A stretch of 64,000 bases of DNA from Bimuria novae-zelandiae CBS 107.79 (lineage: Eukaryota > Ascomycota > Dothideomycetes > Pleosporales > Didymosphaeriaceae): NCBI GenBank assembly GCA_010015655.1, contig ML976680.1, forward strand, positions 730,485 to 794,484. The letters are read 5' to 3'. Numbering within the stretch: the first letter of the stretch is position 1; each line of letters starts with the position of its first letter. Under the pieces are notes generated by a model that did not search any database, had not been told where the DNA came from, and saw only the letters and a list, made by a program, of their open reading frames with translations. Shown here one piece after another: positions 10,504 to 22,575 of this stretch. Made by a program: the position numbers and the translations under genes.

Positions 10504-12628
10504 CCCTGCCGAGACAGTCAGTGCGCCGCGACACTAACGCGCCACCCCAACAGATGTAGCACCTCAACTTTGACGCGCCGCATCTCCACTAATATGGATC
10601 CGATTAAGGCTGCAATCATCGCTATCGACTCACGAGAACCTAGAGAAACTTTCTTATATAGAAAAATTGCAGAAAAATTTAGTGTTATGTAGTTAACATT
10701 AACGCGCCAGCATAGACGCGCCATACAGGCGCGTACATAGCTACTACAGACTCGCTAAAATCTTAACTAATAATAAGAATCTAAGCTTCTATAGTATATA
10801 TAACGTCTTACTTAGAAAGGTCTACCTCCTACGCGTTAGATAATCCAAAACTTTATATTAATTATTACTAAAAAGGATATCTCTATATAATAGGTTAATT
10901 ACTTTATTAAGCGCTACCCTAACTCCCTAATCTTGCGATAGACGACTAGGCTAGATAGTAATTACTATAACGCTAATTTAGACGCAAGATATAGGCTCTA
11001 CTTTAAGCTTCTATATAAGAAAATTATAAAGTATGGCATAGAGCCTTAGTATACCTACAATATGGACGAAAAAGGCTTCCTACTCGGCATCACTGGCAGG
11101 TCAAAAAGGATCTTCGACAGGCCTATATATGAGAGTCGCCAAGTGAGGCAATCTATCCAGAATGGTAGTCGTGAGTGGATCTTGCTCATCGCATGTATAT
11201 GCGCCGATAGATCTACTGTTAATCTATTACTAATCTATCGATCTAACGCTGAGACTCTATAATTAAGCTAGGTTAAGGAAATTAACGTTAATTCTTATAG
11301 AGTCTTTATCACCTTATTAACCTCTAGATAGTTAAATAACGAGATAAGGCTTTAATAGCTAAAACAGGTGTTTAATCGCTGTACTAAGGAGAAGGCTTGA
11401 CGGCAGTGGCGACTCTTAGTCCTTAATAGGTATAGATCTCACGTTACTATAAATTTTATTAACTACTATAATTAGAAAAGATCCTCCTTGCGATATTTCC
11501 CCCTCACGCCACTCATACGCTGTAGCCTCTAGACGTCTATATGTTTAAGTCTCTTTCTACCGCCTACTCCGACGAGCTCTCCGCATACCTGTATAGGAGT
11601 TAAGGGCTATTAATAATTACTAAAAGAGACTTATTTACACTATTCTAGAGGGCTTAGACAACGTTAGTTACGCCGTAATTAATTACTAAAGCTTTTAAGT
11701 GTATAGGTATCTCGCCGCTAGATCCTATACTAATCCTTAGTTAATTTAATAAAGATAAGTTTCTAGAATAGAGATCGCGTAAAAGCTCTACTTTAGTACT
11801 TAGCGCGTCTAATTAGCGCAAAATCGATTAGCTTTTAAAGGTTGTTGTTAATATAGGGGGAGGTAATAAGGCCAAGAAGCTAAGTTACACTATATACTTA
11901 ATCTCTATATAGAAGTAGCTCCTAGAGCATAAGAATCAGGGGCTACGAGAAGCCCTCACAAACTAGAAATAGCGTTAAATAAAGGGCAGGACTCTACCTT
12001 TTAAGCAGCTAGATAAGTAGCATAGAGGATCTGTTTTCTAGTCACCTGCCCGCATACAGAGGGCGCGCGATTCTCTCAGCTAACAAAAGGCTAAAAAGCA
12101 ATAACTACAACTCTAGAAAAGTAAGCAGAGAGAGATCTAGATAGTAAATAGGTAGCTTAAAGCTTGTCTACTATAGGAGAAGCGTGTTACGCGTGTAGTA
12201 GCTAGAAATACGCGCGCTAAGGAGAAAGCTAATTAGGCTACTAAGTAACGCCTCCGTTAACAGGCTCGTAAGGCTTAATAATAACTTTAAAAACGTCTTA
12301 AATTGCTAAAAAGGGAAGCTAGAATGCTTTAAAAGCTACTTATATAATTATAAAAAGGAAGAAGCCTACGCCGGCATCTGTACGCGTTAATAGAGTAATA
12401 TCTACGCTATTAGCGCCAGCATCGCGTAGTAGCTAAATAATTAGAATACTAAGCAGATATCTATAATTTAACTAGCTAGTAATCTTCTATAGCTCTATAA
12501 AATCTTAACTCTAGAAAATTTCGCGATAAAAGCTTTTGTGTAAAACTCTATAGCCTTATGTTGCTGGCTGCGGTGCTGGTGTTGGGGTGGCGCGTTAGTG
12601 TCGCGGCGCACTAACTGTCTCGGCAGGG
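10504..12628 (+). mobile_element. Pogo/Fot-type DNA transposon 3, RIP-degraded
   Basis: Terminal repeats of about 48 bp begin ccctgccgagacag and differ at one base. The right TA is 12629-12630, and the left TA (10502-10503) is the same dinucleotide that serves as the right duplication of transposon 2. The transposase starts near 10594 (MDPIKAAIIAIDSREPRETF). An open block around 11062-11262 keeps MDEKGFLLGITGRSKRIF and the following conserved region. Later frames are interrupted, and a basic C-terminal tail is seen near 12100-12360. Confidence 0.88.
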
Positions 12629-12630
12629 TA

Positions 12631-12724
12631 TAAGTTTGACGCCCAAAGCTTAACTTTAGATTTTTATTAAATTTATAAGTATTCTTCTAGCACCTTTAGC
12701 TCCTTAAGCACCTAGCCTCTTATA
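12631..12724 (+). repeat. 5' LTR of Gypsy A, right part
   Basis: It continues the LTR begun at 6043 and corresponds to about 21340-21433 of the 3' LTR. Here this copy carries the C-to-T changes (for example ttagattttta where the 3' copy has cggactctcta), the reverse of the pattern in the left part. Confidence 0.88.
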
Positions 12725-15700
12725 TTAAATTTAATTACTTCTACCCGTCGCGGGATAAGTAGATTTTAATATAACTATAAACTAAAGCTGCGAAGCAGCA
12801 CACGAAGTTAAAGGACTTACGTAGATAGATACTATAAAGGCGACGCCTAGACCTGCGAGGAGATAGAACCCTCCCTAGTAAGTAATTAAAAAGAAGTCCT
12901 AATAGACACTCGACGCTAGTAAGACTATCTTTACTAAATAAAGAAGTTATAGAAATAAGAATAGGACTTTTTACTAAAGGTCCGCGTCTTAGCGCGAATG
13001 ATTATACGCAGCAAGCTATTAGCTTATAAAGGAGTAATAGCTAGGGAAATAAAAGGATAGCCTCTCTATTTATAACTAAACTTTAAGTATTAAGAGTTAA
13101 TAAGAATAAAATATAGTAATTCCTAAGCAAGATTAAAGCACTCGTTAACCTTTAAGATACCCTTTAGACTCTGCTATAAAAAGTAAGAGGACTAACTAAA
13201 GAAATAGTAAGGGAGCGCTAAGAACCCCTAATAACACGATAATACTCTTAAGAGATAGGAGGTACGAATTAGCTATTAAAAGTAGACTAATAGATAGAGC
13301 TACTAGAGAAATTAATAGTAGAGCTTATCTTAAACTAAGGAAGAAGCCGCCGCCCTAAGATCCTTAACTTAGCCTATTTTAATAGCGAACGATAGGATTA
13401 CTACTACTTTAAAATAGTAATGCGATATAAGCTCCTAGAGGATAGGGACTGCCTTAGAAATATACCTAGATATATTATTAGTTAATTAACAGGACGTGCA
13501 GCGACGGTGGGAATTATATACCTAGACCACTACCTAGGGTGCACCGAAGCTAACCTCTAGGAGCTGCTAGACCGTAACTTTCGTAACTACCTAGCGGAAG
13601 AAATCGCGCGTAACCGCTTACTTATAATATAATAAGGGAACTAGAAGCTTCGTAACTTTAACCTTAACTTTAATAACTATGCTATAGAAGCTAAGGAGCA
13701 TAGTTAGGAGATCCTAAAGAACCTATACCTTTAGAGCCTCCGCGAGGACTTACGGGACTAAATAGTTATAGTAAATATAGATAACAATTAGGACCTGTAA
13801 GGGGTCTAAAAGAGGGTTAATAAGGTTAAAGAAAACCTCTTTTAAAATATATTATAGCTGCTAAAGTTTTCTGCTAAGAACGGGGCGCTAGACGAAATAG
13901 ATTAGGAACCCACCTAAGCTAACCCTGGAAGAATGTCTGGCCGACGAAGCCAAGACGAAAGACACTAAGCAATAGATAGAGCTACAGGACACAGGTCTAG
14001 TAATACTTAGAAATAAGCCACGTAGGTGTCGCGCGAGGTAATAGAAACCTGTAAAAAGAATAGTTCCTGTTTCTATTATAGAGATATGGGACATCGCGTA
14101 AAGTAGTGTAAACTTTTACTTATAATAAAGCTAGCATAAGTTCGCGCCGCTATACCTGCTACTAAGGGATCTTTTAATAAAGAGTTTAATGTAGCCTTTA
14201 CTAATTTAGAAAACTAAGTCCTCTTAGTAATAGTTGCTGCTAGGAGGCAGAAGTAGAAAAAGGGTAAAAGATAAGTTTTAATAACTTTTAAAGGCTATAG
14301 CTAGACTTAATACTAGTAATAGTATACTTGCTTATTAATAACATTATGTTTACATCAATAATAATTAATTTAGGTTATTTAACCTTTAGATTTATATTAA
14401 AAAAATTTATAACGAAAGCCCACCTACAGCGTAAGAACCTACCCTATCTACGAGAGGTTATTAGTATTAGAGGCATGCGACTCTTCGTACGCGAAGTAGT
14501 CTAACTAAAAGTAGATATTAATAGCTATATAGAATTAATATGGCTATATGTCTTACCTAACGACAGGTTGTACGACCTAATCCTCGGCCTAACCTAAATA
14601 AAGAAGAATAGGGTTAAACTAGCCTTAGCGAAGAAATTAATCTAGATTAGAAGTTCGGGCACCCGCATCCGTGACTAAGAAGGCAAGAAACTATTAATAA
14701 AGCCTTAAAGGGTATTAGCCGCAGCTTTTATAGCCCTAGATTAGCGTAATTAACGCCTAGGAAACGGGGCTAAGGTATTTTCCGTATTAATAAAGGATAT
14801 ATAGAAGGCGTTAACCCGCAAGCTAAAGGTGAACCTATAGGAGTTATTACCTAAAGCTTTTAAGGACTTATGGCGTATCTTTTATAGGGAACAAGCTGAC
14901 AAGCTCCCCCCGCACTATGGACCTAGAGTAGATCTTTTTATCCCTCTCGTGGAAAAAGATGGCGAGACCCTAAAGATCCCCTACAGCCCTCTATTTAATA
15001 TGTCTCGCGAAGAGTTGCTCGTCCTTTAAAAAGAGCTTATTAAATACTTAGATAAAGGCTTTATTTAGGTAAGCAAGTCTAGCGCCGCCGCCTTAGTATT
15101 ATTTACTAAGAAATCTAGTAGAGGACTGTGCTTCTACGTTAATTATTAAGCTCTAAACGCTATCTTAAAGAAGGACTAGTACCCTCTACTATTAATTAGC
15201 AAGACCCTTTAGCTCCTCGCGAAGGCTAAATAGTTTAGTAAACTTAATATAATCTAAGCCTTCTATAAGCTTTAGATAGCGAAAGGCGAGGAATAGAAGA
15301 CGGCGTTTAGAACCTAATTTAGTCTTTATAAGTAGCTAGTAGTTCCTTTTGGCCTAGCTAACGCGCTAAGTACGTTCTAGTAGTATATTAACTAGGTGCT
15401 AAGGGAGCACCTTAATAACTATTACTTAGCGTATATAGATAACGTTCTTATCTTCTCTAGTGGCAGCCGAAAAGACCATAAAGAGAAAGTACGTACTATA
15501 ATCTAAAAGTTAGGGGCCGCAGGACTATACTTAGATATTAAGAAATCTAAGTTCTGCGTTAAAAAGACTAAGTACCTTAGATTTATTATAGAAGTTAATA
15601 AGGGCGTAAGCATAGACCTAGATAAAGTCTAAATAATTTAGGAATAAGAGCTACTAACTTTAGTAAAGGGAGTCTAGAGCTTTATAGGCTTTGCGAACTT

Positions 15701-16741
15701 CTATTAGAGATTTATATAAGACTTCTCTAGCATAGTAAGCCCCCTTATAAAGCTCACTAGTAAAGGAGTAGAATTTGTTTAGGGACAAGAGTAGTAGCAC
15801 GTATTTAACTTTTTAAAAATAGCGTTCTGTACGGACCCTGCGCTGGCCCACTTCGACCCCGAACAAGAATTAGTACTAGAAGCAGACGCCTCTGGCTAGT
15901 CGACTGGGGGATACTTCTCCTAGTACGATAACGACGGGATTCTGCGCCTAGTGGCTTACTTCTTAGCGAAGAATAGCCTGGCAGAATGTAACTACGCTAT
16001 CCACGATAAAGAGATACTTATAGTTATTAAATATGTAGACGAATAAGACTATATATATCGAGTAGTAAAGCACCTTACGGTCTACACTAATTATAAGAAC
16101 CTTATGTATTTCGCTACTAAACGAAGGTTGGACGAACAACACGTTTAGTAGGCAGATATACTTAGCTATATTAATATGACGTTTATATATAGACTAGAGT
16201 TAGTAAACTTTAGGGCGAACGCCTTCTCCTAGAGGGACTAAGACCTGCTAAAGGATGGCGGAGATAATAGATTAAAGTTAAGGCACTTTATGCTTTTTTA
16301 GGAGACTACTAAGAAAAATAGCTTAAAGTCTTTTATCCCCTAAACACCTACTACTATAGAGGAACCTAACTATATTAAAGTAGATAAGGACCTAGTGCTC
16401 GCTTACCTAACACGCCCTAAACTACCTATATTAACCCTTTAAGGAGGCAATAGCCTTGCTAAGCGACGCGAACTAGACTTTAATACTATATAGTAAGAGG
16501 TAGAACGCGATAAAGATAGTGCGTATAGTAAGATAAAGGCCTATGTTAAGAATAGGCTTAGGAAGTTCGAACCCAGGTAGAAGTTATCCGTTAGTATCTC
16601 GGAATGTAGTATAGATGACCAAGGGTACCTACGCTACAGGTCAAGACAATAGGTACTAGAATTAGAACCTCTACGGACGAAGCTAATAGCGGTCGCGCAT
16701 AGTTCCCTAGCTTCAGGACACTTAGGACAAGAAAACACCTA

Positions 16742-18111
16742 CAGTGGGTCGTCAAAAGTCTTGCACCACCGTGGGAACTAGGCCAAATTGGGAGATATTT
16801 GGCGCATCTTCAAGAATACATAACTTAACGATTTGTATATAGATTTTAACGATTTTTAATTCTCCGTCATGCTAGAGATATTCTCTACTTAATACTTTGT
16901 TTGCCAGCCGTGCGCGCGTCGTACGGCGGAGAGGCGGCTGGGCATGCTGTAAATGAGCTTCTTGATAAGCGCATTCGGTACTGCCCACCATGCTTCATGA
17001 ATAGCGTCGCATAAAGCTTCTTGTGCCTCTGCGGAGTCACCCATTGTACGGAGCTCTGGATGAAGCTTATGTATGAGCTTTTTCATGTATTGCCATATAT
17101 GCTCGATGGGGTTGAGGTCTGGAGAATACGGAGGCCACTCCATGGTCCAGATGCCATGTGACTCCAGGAACAACTTGACTTTGCGCGATCTATGGATGCC
17201 CGCGTTGTCTTGCATAAATATTTGCCCAGGACGATAATGAGGCAATAGACCTTCTCGTAGTGTTTTTATGTACGATTCAGCGCTGTACCCATGCCGGGGA
17301 GCGTCTAGATCGCGCTGCATGATGACAATTGGACTTCTTCGAGGATGGCCACGTTCGTCGAGCCATATAGCGCCCCAGACCATCTGGCATATACCAGACG
17401 ATTTAGAAACCTTAGTAATCATCTGTCTGCTGTATTTCTTAGCTAGGTATTAAAAACACTACTTAGTGTCGCCGCCGGCGTTGCGTTGCACAGAGCACTT
17501 GTCCGAGAACTTAATGCAGCGTCGCCGAAAATTAAAATTACGCCACGTACATACAAAGGCACGCCTTATTTTTGCATGCGATTCAGATAACCTGGGTCGC
17601 TTCGCGCAGCGCTAGTTTGTTATGTTTTTCTTCTTGAGCGTACGATATATGGTGGAGTGTGAAGGTGGCCGAGGACGCGTCGGGGTAGCTGTCGCGAGAC
17701 CTGCCTCTGCAGGCAGCTCTGCATATGTAATCTTGGGGTATTTTCGTACGGCATGCTTCAGACGATGAGCATCTCGCTCATGAAGTACTTTTGGACGCCC
17801 TGAGCGTTGCAGCGATGCTGTGGTTTGGTGTTTTCGCCAGCGCTGCAGCGTACGCGTTATGGTGCTTCGATTGACGCCGAACAAGTTGGCGATCTCCTGG
17901 TGTTTCTCGCCGCGCCAACAACGATCGAGGATCAGGCGTCGATCGCTCTCTATTAATTCAGACAAGCGCATTCGATTGCAGGTGTTTTTAAAAAAAAATC
18001 GGACAAGATTTGGTAGAGGTAGAGCGCGTTAAAGTTGTGCAGCGTTGCGCGCGCGAGCGTGTTATAGGGTAGATGCGTTAAGCGAGGTGCAATACTTTTG
18101 ACCTAGTACTG
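16742..18111 (-). mobile_element. Tc1/mariner-type transposon inserted in the Gypsy A integrase
   Basis: Imperfect inverted ends (cagtgggtcgtcaaaagt and, inverted, cagtactaggtcaaaagt) are flanked by TA at 16740-16741 and 18112-18113. The length is 1370 bp. Removing it and one TA rejoins the integrase zinc-binding region of Gypsy A. It is far less AT-rich than its surroundings and encodes one transposase on the minus strand. Confidence 0.9.
16889..17971 (-). pseudogene. Tc1/mariner-type (DDE) transposase with three stop codons
   Basis: The N-terminal part (17971-17612, 119 residues) is a helix-turn-helix region with GEKHQEIANLFGVNRSTITR. The C-terminal part (17422-16889, 177 residues) holds the later catalytic motifs: MQDNAGIH (second Asp) and YSPDLNPIEHIW (third acidic residue, Glu). 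The linking 190 nt read FSDKCSVQRNAGG, carrying the first Asp, but contain three in-frame stops, which look like TGG-to-TAG and CGR-type changes. SDKCS instead of the usual SDECS is also a G-to-A type change. The element is therefore lightly RIP-hit and inactive, but close to intact in length. Confidence 0.85.
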
Positions 18112-19330
18112 TATAAGATCCTCGCTCGAGACTACTTCTTCCCGGGGATGTCTAACCAAGTGAGGCAGTACATCAAGAACTGTGATGTCTGTGGAAGAAC
18201 CAAACCATGGAGAGAAGCAAAACAGGGCCTGCTAAAGCCCTTACCACTACCCAAACAAGGATAGAAGGATATTACAATAGACTTTATTACTACCCTACCC
18301 AAGAGCGATAGCTGCACGAATATTATAGTAATTATAAATAGACTTAGTAAGGACCCTAAGTTTATTAGTCTCCTAAATCTTAATATACCTACAGTCACGA
18401 TAGCGTTCCTTTAACACTAGGTAGTAGACTACTTCTTCCCCTCCTCTATTATATTGGACCGCGGGGGACAATTCGTGAGCGAATTTTAGACTACACTCTA
18501 TAAATAAGTAGGTATTAACTAAAGACTGTCTATAGCAAAGCACCCGGAGACGGACGGACAAATAGAACGAATAAACTCTGTCCTTAAAGCCTACCTCTAG
18601 GCGTACTATAACTAGTAATAAGACAATTAGATGAAGTGGCTTCCTATAGCCTAAATAGCTATTAAAGGGCGAGAAGCTATATTAACGGGAGTTAGCTTAT
18701 TTTTCCTATTTTATAGCTAGAACGTTAAACTAGTTAAGAACTTCGGGGCATGGAGATTAGCCTTAGAGCTTAAAACTAACGTAAAGAAGGCTATAAAGGC
18801 AATAATAAAGAAGTTTAAGAAAGTTTTTAACTTCGCCTAGGCAAAAATAATAATAGCCTAATAAGAATAAGAGCGCCTAGTAAACTGTTAACGTAAGAAC
18901 GCTCTAATCTTAAAGAAAGAAAATAAGGTATAGCTAAAGTATAAAGACTACCTCTAAAACTAACGTCCAAGCAAGAAGCTTAACTAGAAGTAAAAAAAGT
19001 TTACTATAAGAAAGGTAATAAACTCTTACGTAGTAAAACTAGACGTCCTGCCGAACATGCACCTAAGGTTCCACATAAATAGGCTAAAGTTAGCCTTGTT
19101 AAACCCTCTCCCTAGCTAAACTACTAATAACGCCTAGCCCGAAGCAATTATAATAGAAGAGGGGAAAAAGGAGTATAGTATAGTTAATATATATAAAGAA
19201 CGCTAGTCCCGTAAAGGCAAGAGGGTAGAATACCTAATATAATAGGAAAACTACTCCTAAAGAACTTAGGAACCTTATAGAAACCTTAACTAAGCTACTG
19301 CGTTAAACCGTTAGGAGAAGTTTACTAAGC

Positions 19331-21258
19331 TATATTAAAATCGCAATAGAAAACTCCTAATAGGATTCTATCGCGATATCCCCTAAATTAGCTTCTATTA
19401 GGGCCTAAAGGAGGCTCTACGATGCCTGCCTTACTAAGGTAAAGAACCTAGCTAGATAAAGGTATTTAAAATAAGGGTAGGAATAACATCGTTAGGGGAT
19501 AAAGTTAAGTATTAGGGAAGGAAGTTAAAAAGGAATCTTAAAAAAGTAACTTAAAAAACTTTTAAAACTACTAGGGATAATAAGGGGACTAAATAATTCT
19601 TATAGTAGTAAGGGATAACTCTTATAAAAGAAGTAAGCTTTAGAAGTAAACTAAAGCAAGAAGAAGAGAGGAACTAGGCAAAAGGGGTATCTTTAGCTAC
19701 TAAAGGAATAGTAAAACCCTTCTTAATAACGTTTAGGTCTACTTCTCTGCCCTCTAACACACTGCTAGGGTCGGGGAAGCTATTATCCTCCTTACTTAGG
19801 CGCTCCCTAATTATAATAGCCTAAAGCCACTAGCGCAAGCCCTAGTAAGCTTAAGTAGGTATATTAGCTCCCGCGAGGATATTATCTATTATCTAGAGAC
19901 TATCTATTATAATGCCCTTATCTACCACCACGAACTTGCTAAAGAGCTATACGATGTTAGCCTTAAAAGATAGCTTTATTATTTAAAAGGAACTTATAGA
20001 AGGGTTCTTACACTCTTAATAGAATACTTTAAAGTTAGTAGTATAAATTTAAAAAAGGTTAGAAGTCTTCTTAACCGCGATAGTAATGCGCTTTAAGAGC
20101 TAAATAGCCTTAAAAGAAAAAGTAATAAGGCCTAAAATAGTAGTAGTCTTGCTCTTAAAGGAGGTATAGTAATTAATAATAGTAACCTTACAAGCAGAAT
20201 AGAACGCGTTAAGGTTAATAAGAAAGGTTTTCTATTCCTAGCTACTCTTTAAAATCTTATTTATAAGGTAGCCCGTACTAATAATTATAATATTAGTAAA
20301 CTTTTCGCGGCTAACTTTATTAAGGGCAGGCTAAATCTAGGTAGGGGAAGGAGTTAGTAAAGCACACCTTAAAGTTATCTAGAATAAGTTAGACTAAAGT
20401 ATACTTATCTAGTGTAGCTAGTAAGCTTATAGGTATGGCACTCCTCGCAGGACACTATCTTGCCTGCTAGCACCCACTAATAGACACGTCTATAAGTAAC
20501 ATAATTAATATACTAGCGCTCGATTATCGCGCGTAGCAAGATTAAATCCTAGAAGCTAAGCTTGTCGAGTTAGCGAGTGCGCACACCCAGGCTAATAAAA
20601 AACTAGGAAGGAGGTTAGAAGAGTAAGAAGGCAAGTTAGAAGGTAGGAAGAAATAGAAAAAGCGTAGAAAAAGGTCTAGAACTTACTTTACGAGCTTTAA
20701 AAAGACTAAACTTCTTAGTAAGCTAGCTAAGAAGGATTGCGCTAGTGTTAAATATAATAGTTTTATCTTAAGAAAGCTTAGTCTTCTTAAGTTAGTAGCT
20801 AGGTAACTATAACGGGGACAGGCCTTCCTTTATTTTATTATTAAAGTTAGTAGCACGCCTCTAACGCTTAAATATTTTTATTGCGTAGCTATTACGCGAA
20901 GGGCTAGCTATCTTATTAAAATAGTAAGGGGAATTAGGTCGCGAAGTTAGGGAAAACTAAGTTAAAAATAAGACGTTATAGCGCACAAAGTTAAGCTAAG
21001 AAAAAAGAAAGAGCTTAAAAGAGTAAGGTCTAGAAGCTAAGTAAGAAGTAGTTTTATGTATATAATAATAAGTAAACGCACTAGCGCGAATATACTACTA
21101 TAATAACTACTTATAGTAAGGACATAAAATTAGACACGCGAGAACAAAACTAGTAAGAGGTTTATAATAGCAAGAGAATTATAAGTAGATAATAAAACAA
21201 CCGCAAAGCTACATAAATAAGATAAGATACGGAGATTTCTTTTTTTTACCCTTAATTG
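19331..21258 (+). other. Unassigned 3' region of Gypsy A between chromodomain and 3' LTR
   Basis: About 1.9 kb, RIP-mutated. Around 19850-20370 a plus-strand frame reads for long stretches with few stops (for example LETIYYNALIYHHELAKELY), suggesting a former extra open frame after pol. The 20550-21080 part is rich in short basic frames. I do not recognise a domain. Confidence 0.5.
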
Positions 21259-21272
21259 AGGGAAGGGAGGTA
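21259..21272 (+). other. Polypurine tract of Gypsy A
   Basis: The purine run gagggaagggaggta lies immediately before the 3' LTR start at 21273, the expected position of the plus-strand primer for retrotransposon DNA synthesis. Confidence 0.7.
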
Positions 21273-21433
21273 TATAATAAGCTACGCCTAGTTATTACCT
21301 TAGATCCTTAACCCTCGGTTATGCAAACCCTAGATATATAAGTTCGACGCCCGAAGCTTAACTTCGGACTCTCTATCGAATTCATAAGTATTCTTCTGGC
21401 ACCTTTGGCTCCTTGAGCACCCAGCCCCTTACA
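21273..21433 (+). repeat. 3' LTR of Gypsy A
   Basis: 161 bp. It starts tataataagctacgcc (a RIP-changed tgtaatgggctacgcc) and ends cagccccttaca, followed by the GCTGC duplication at 21434-21438. Its left part is mutated and its right part is not. Confidence 0.9.
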
Positions 21434-21438
21434 GCTGC

Positions 21439-22570
21439 CACATGCTATCGCTTAAGGCTTAGGGTCTGTTCGGTGGCCGCAATCTCAACCTTGATTTCAT
21501 CTCGCTATACCAAAAGTGGGTAGACTAAGATAAAATTAATATTATATTTAGTTTAAACATAATTTTAATATTACAAATAAAGGTCTTATCTTATAAGATA
21601 GCCTTAGCTAAATTAACCCTTATTAGTATTAATAAACATTTTATTTATACTTATTTAAGCGTAAAATTATAATTTTAACTAAGCTTAAAATTTTAAGCTT
21701 AATTTTATATTATTTTAGCGTTTTTAACTTTTATAATACTTAGTAAAAAGAATTTTATAAATTTTATAAAAGTATTAATTAACGCTACTAAGACAGCCTC
21801 TGCCTCCCTTATAAAAGTAAATAAGTATAAAGATAATATATATTTAGGAGTAGTATAGCTAGCTAGGCGTCTTATTAATAACTTATATTTATATAAAAAG
21901 ACTTAATAGTAGTAAAGGACGTTTAAATAGCTTATTACGTACTATAAGCTATATATTAGAAATAGCTAAATAATTAAAATAGAAAAAAGTACTTACCTTT
22001 CTATACGTCTACGCGTAGGACGCTAGCTAGCGAAAGGCTAAGCACTACTATAGGCACTTACTAAATATAATTACTACGTACGTATATAAAAACTTAGCTT
22101 AACTTTTGTAACAGGAACAATCGCTCGTCGACACGAGAACCCTTGGCCAGTCAAGACAGGATTCGAGATCATCCGAAAACCGACACTCATCCGTATCGGA
22201 CCAATTTCGGATCTATCAGACCGATGGGGAACTACGAATCCGATTCGGACCTATTTCGGATCCATCAGACCGACGGTCAACCTATGGCAGTTATGTGCTA
22301 GCTAGCCATCTGGGAAGAGGTGTATTTAGAGGAGCTTGGGGCCTTTGTAGTTCAGTACCTTTTCCGTATCCTTTCGTACCAGGCCTATAGGCACTTAATT
22401 CATTCGAGGCTACATTCTTATACACGCACTCCCACATGCCTCTGCTAGGAGATACGCCAACATCGATCCTTTGAGTGACCTGCGCCGATACAACTTTAGC
22501 TAACGCTAGTAGTAACTTTTATAAAGTCTTTATTATAGTATTTTAGCTATATCTAGAAGTAGTATAGTTA
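21439..22570. other. Mosaic of AT-rich and GC-balanced non-coding sequence
   Basis: 21530-22100 is strongly AT-rich with stops in every frame, probably RIP-degraded repeat of unknown type. 22130-22500 is GC-balanced and contains two similar ~39-bp units (atttcggat.tatcagaccga and atttcggatccatcagaccga at about 22200 and 22250). No gene is supported. Confidence 0.4.
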
Positions 22571-22575
22571 CTTTT

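Larger units (their letters stand above)
12725..19330 (+). pseudogene. gag-pol of Gypsy A, destroyed by RIP and interrupted at 16742-18111
   Basis: Through many stops the frames read as Gag with a degenerate CCHC knuckle (CFYYRDMGHRVK then C, near 14070), then protease, reverse transcriptase (PLFNMSREELLVL near 14990 to FIGFANFY near 15690), RNase H (LVLEADASG near 15870), integrase zinc region (the GHLGQEN part ends near 16735; the partner CDVCGRTKPWR is near 18185), integrase core (IDFITTLPKS near 18280; LDRGGQFVSEF near 18455) and a chromodomain with an RKGKRVEYLI core near 19210. The order PR-RT-RH-IN-chromodomain identifies a chromovirus-type Gypsy. No translatable polyprotein remains. 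Confidence 0.85.
6043..21433 (+). mobile_element. Gypsy element A: chromodomain Ty3/Gypsy LTR retrotransposon, RIP-degraded, with four nested DNA transposons
   Basis: Two copies of an LTR of about 160 bp bound the element, with a perfect 5-bp duplication GCTGC at 6038-6042 and 21434-21438 and a purine tract directly before the 3' LTR. The 5' LTR is split by a 6.5-kb block of three pogo-type transposons; the integrase is split by a Tc1-type element. Without these the element is about 7.5 kb. Internal order: Gag with a zinc knuckle near 14070, protease near 14500, reverse transcriptase/RNase H about 14930-16250, integrase about 16560-18700, chromodomain about 19140-19320, then about 1.9 kb of unassigned sequence. 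All frames are full of TAA/TAG stops, and the RT catalytic box reads YIDN instead of YIDD (near 15435). The changes fit RIP of CAA, CAG, TGG and GA(C/T) codons. Confidence 0.9.

Noticed and set aside
16889..17971. Tc1-type transposase as an active two-ORF gene
   Set aside because: The gap between the two frames carries the first catalytic Asp but has three in-frame stops and no good intron, so the protein cannot be made.
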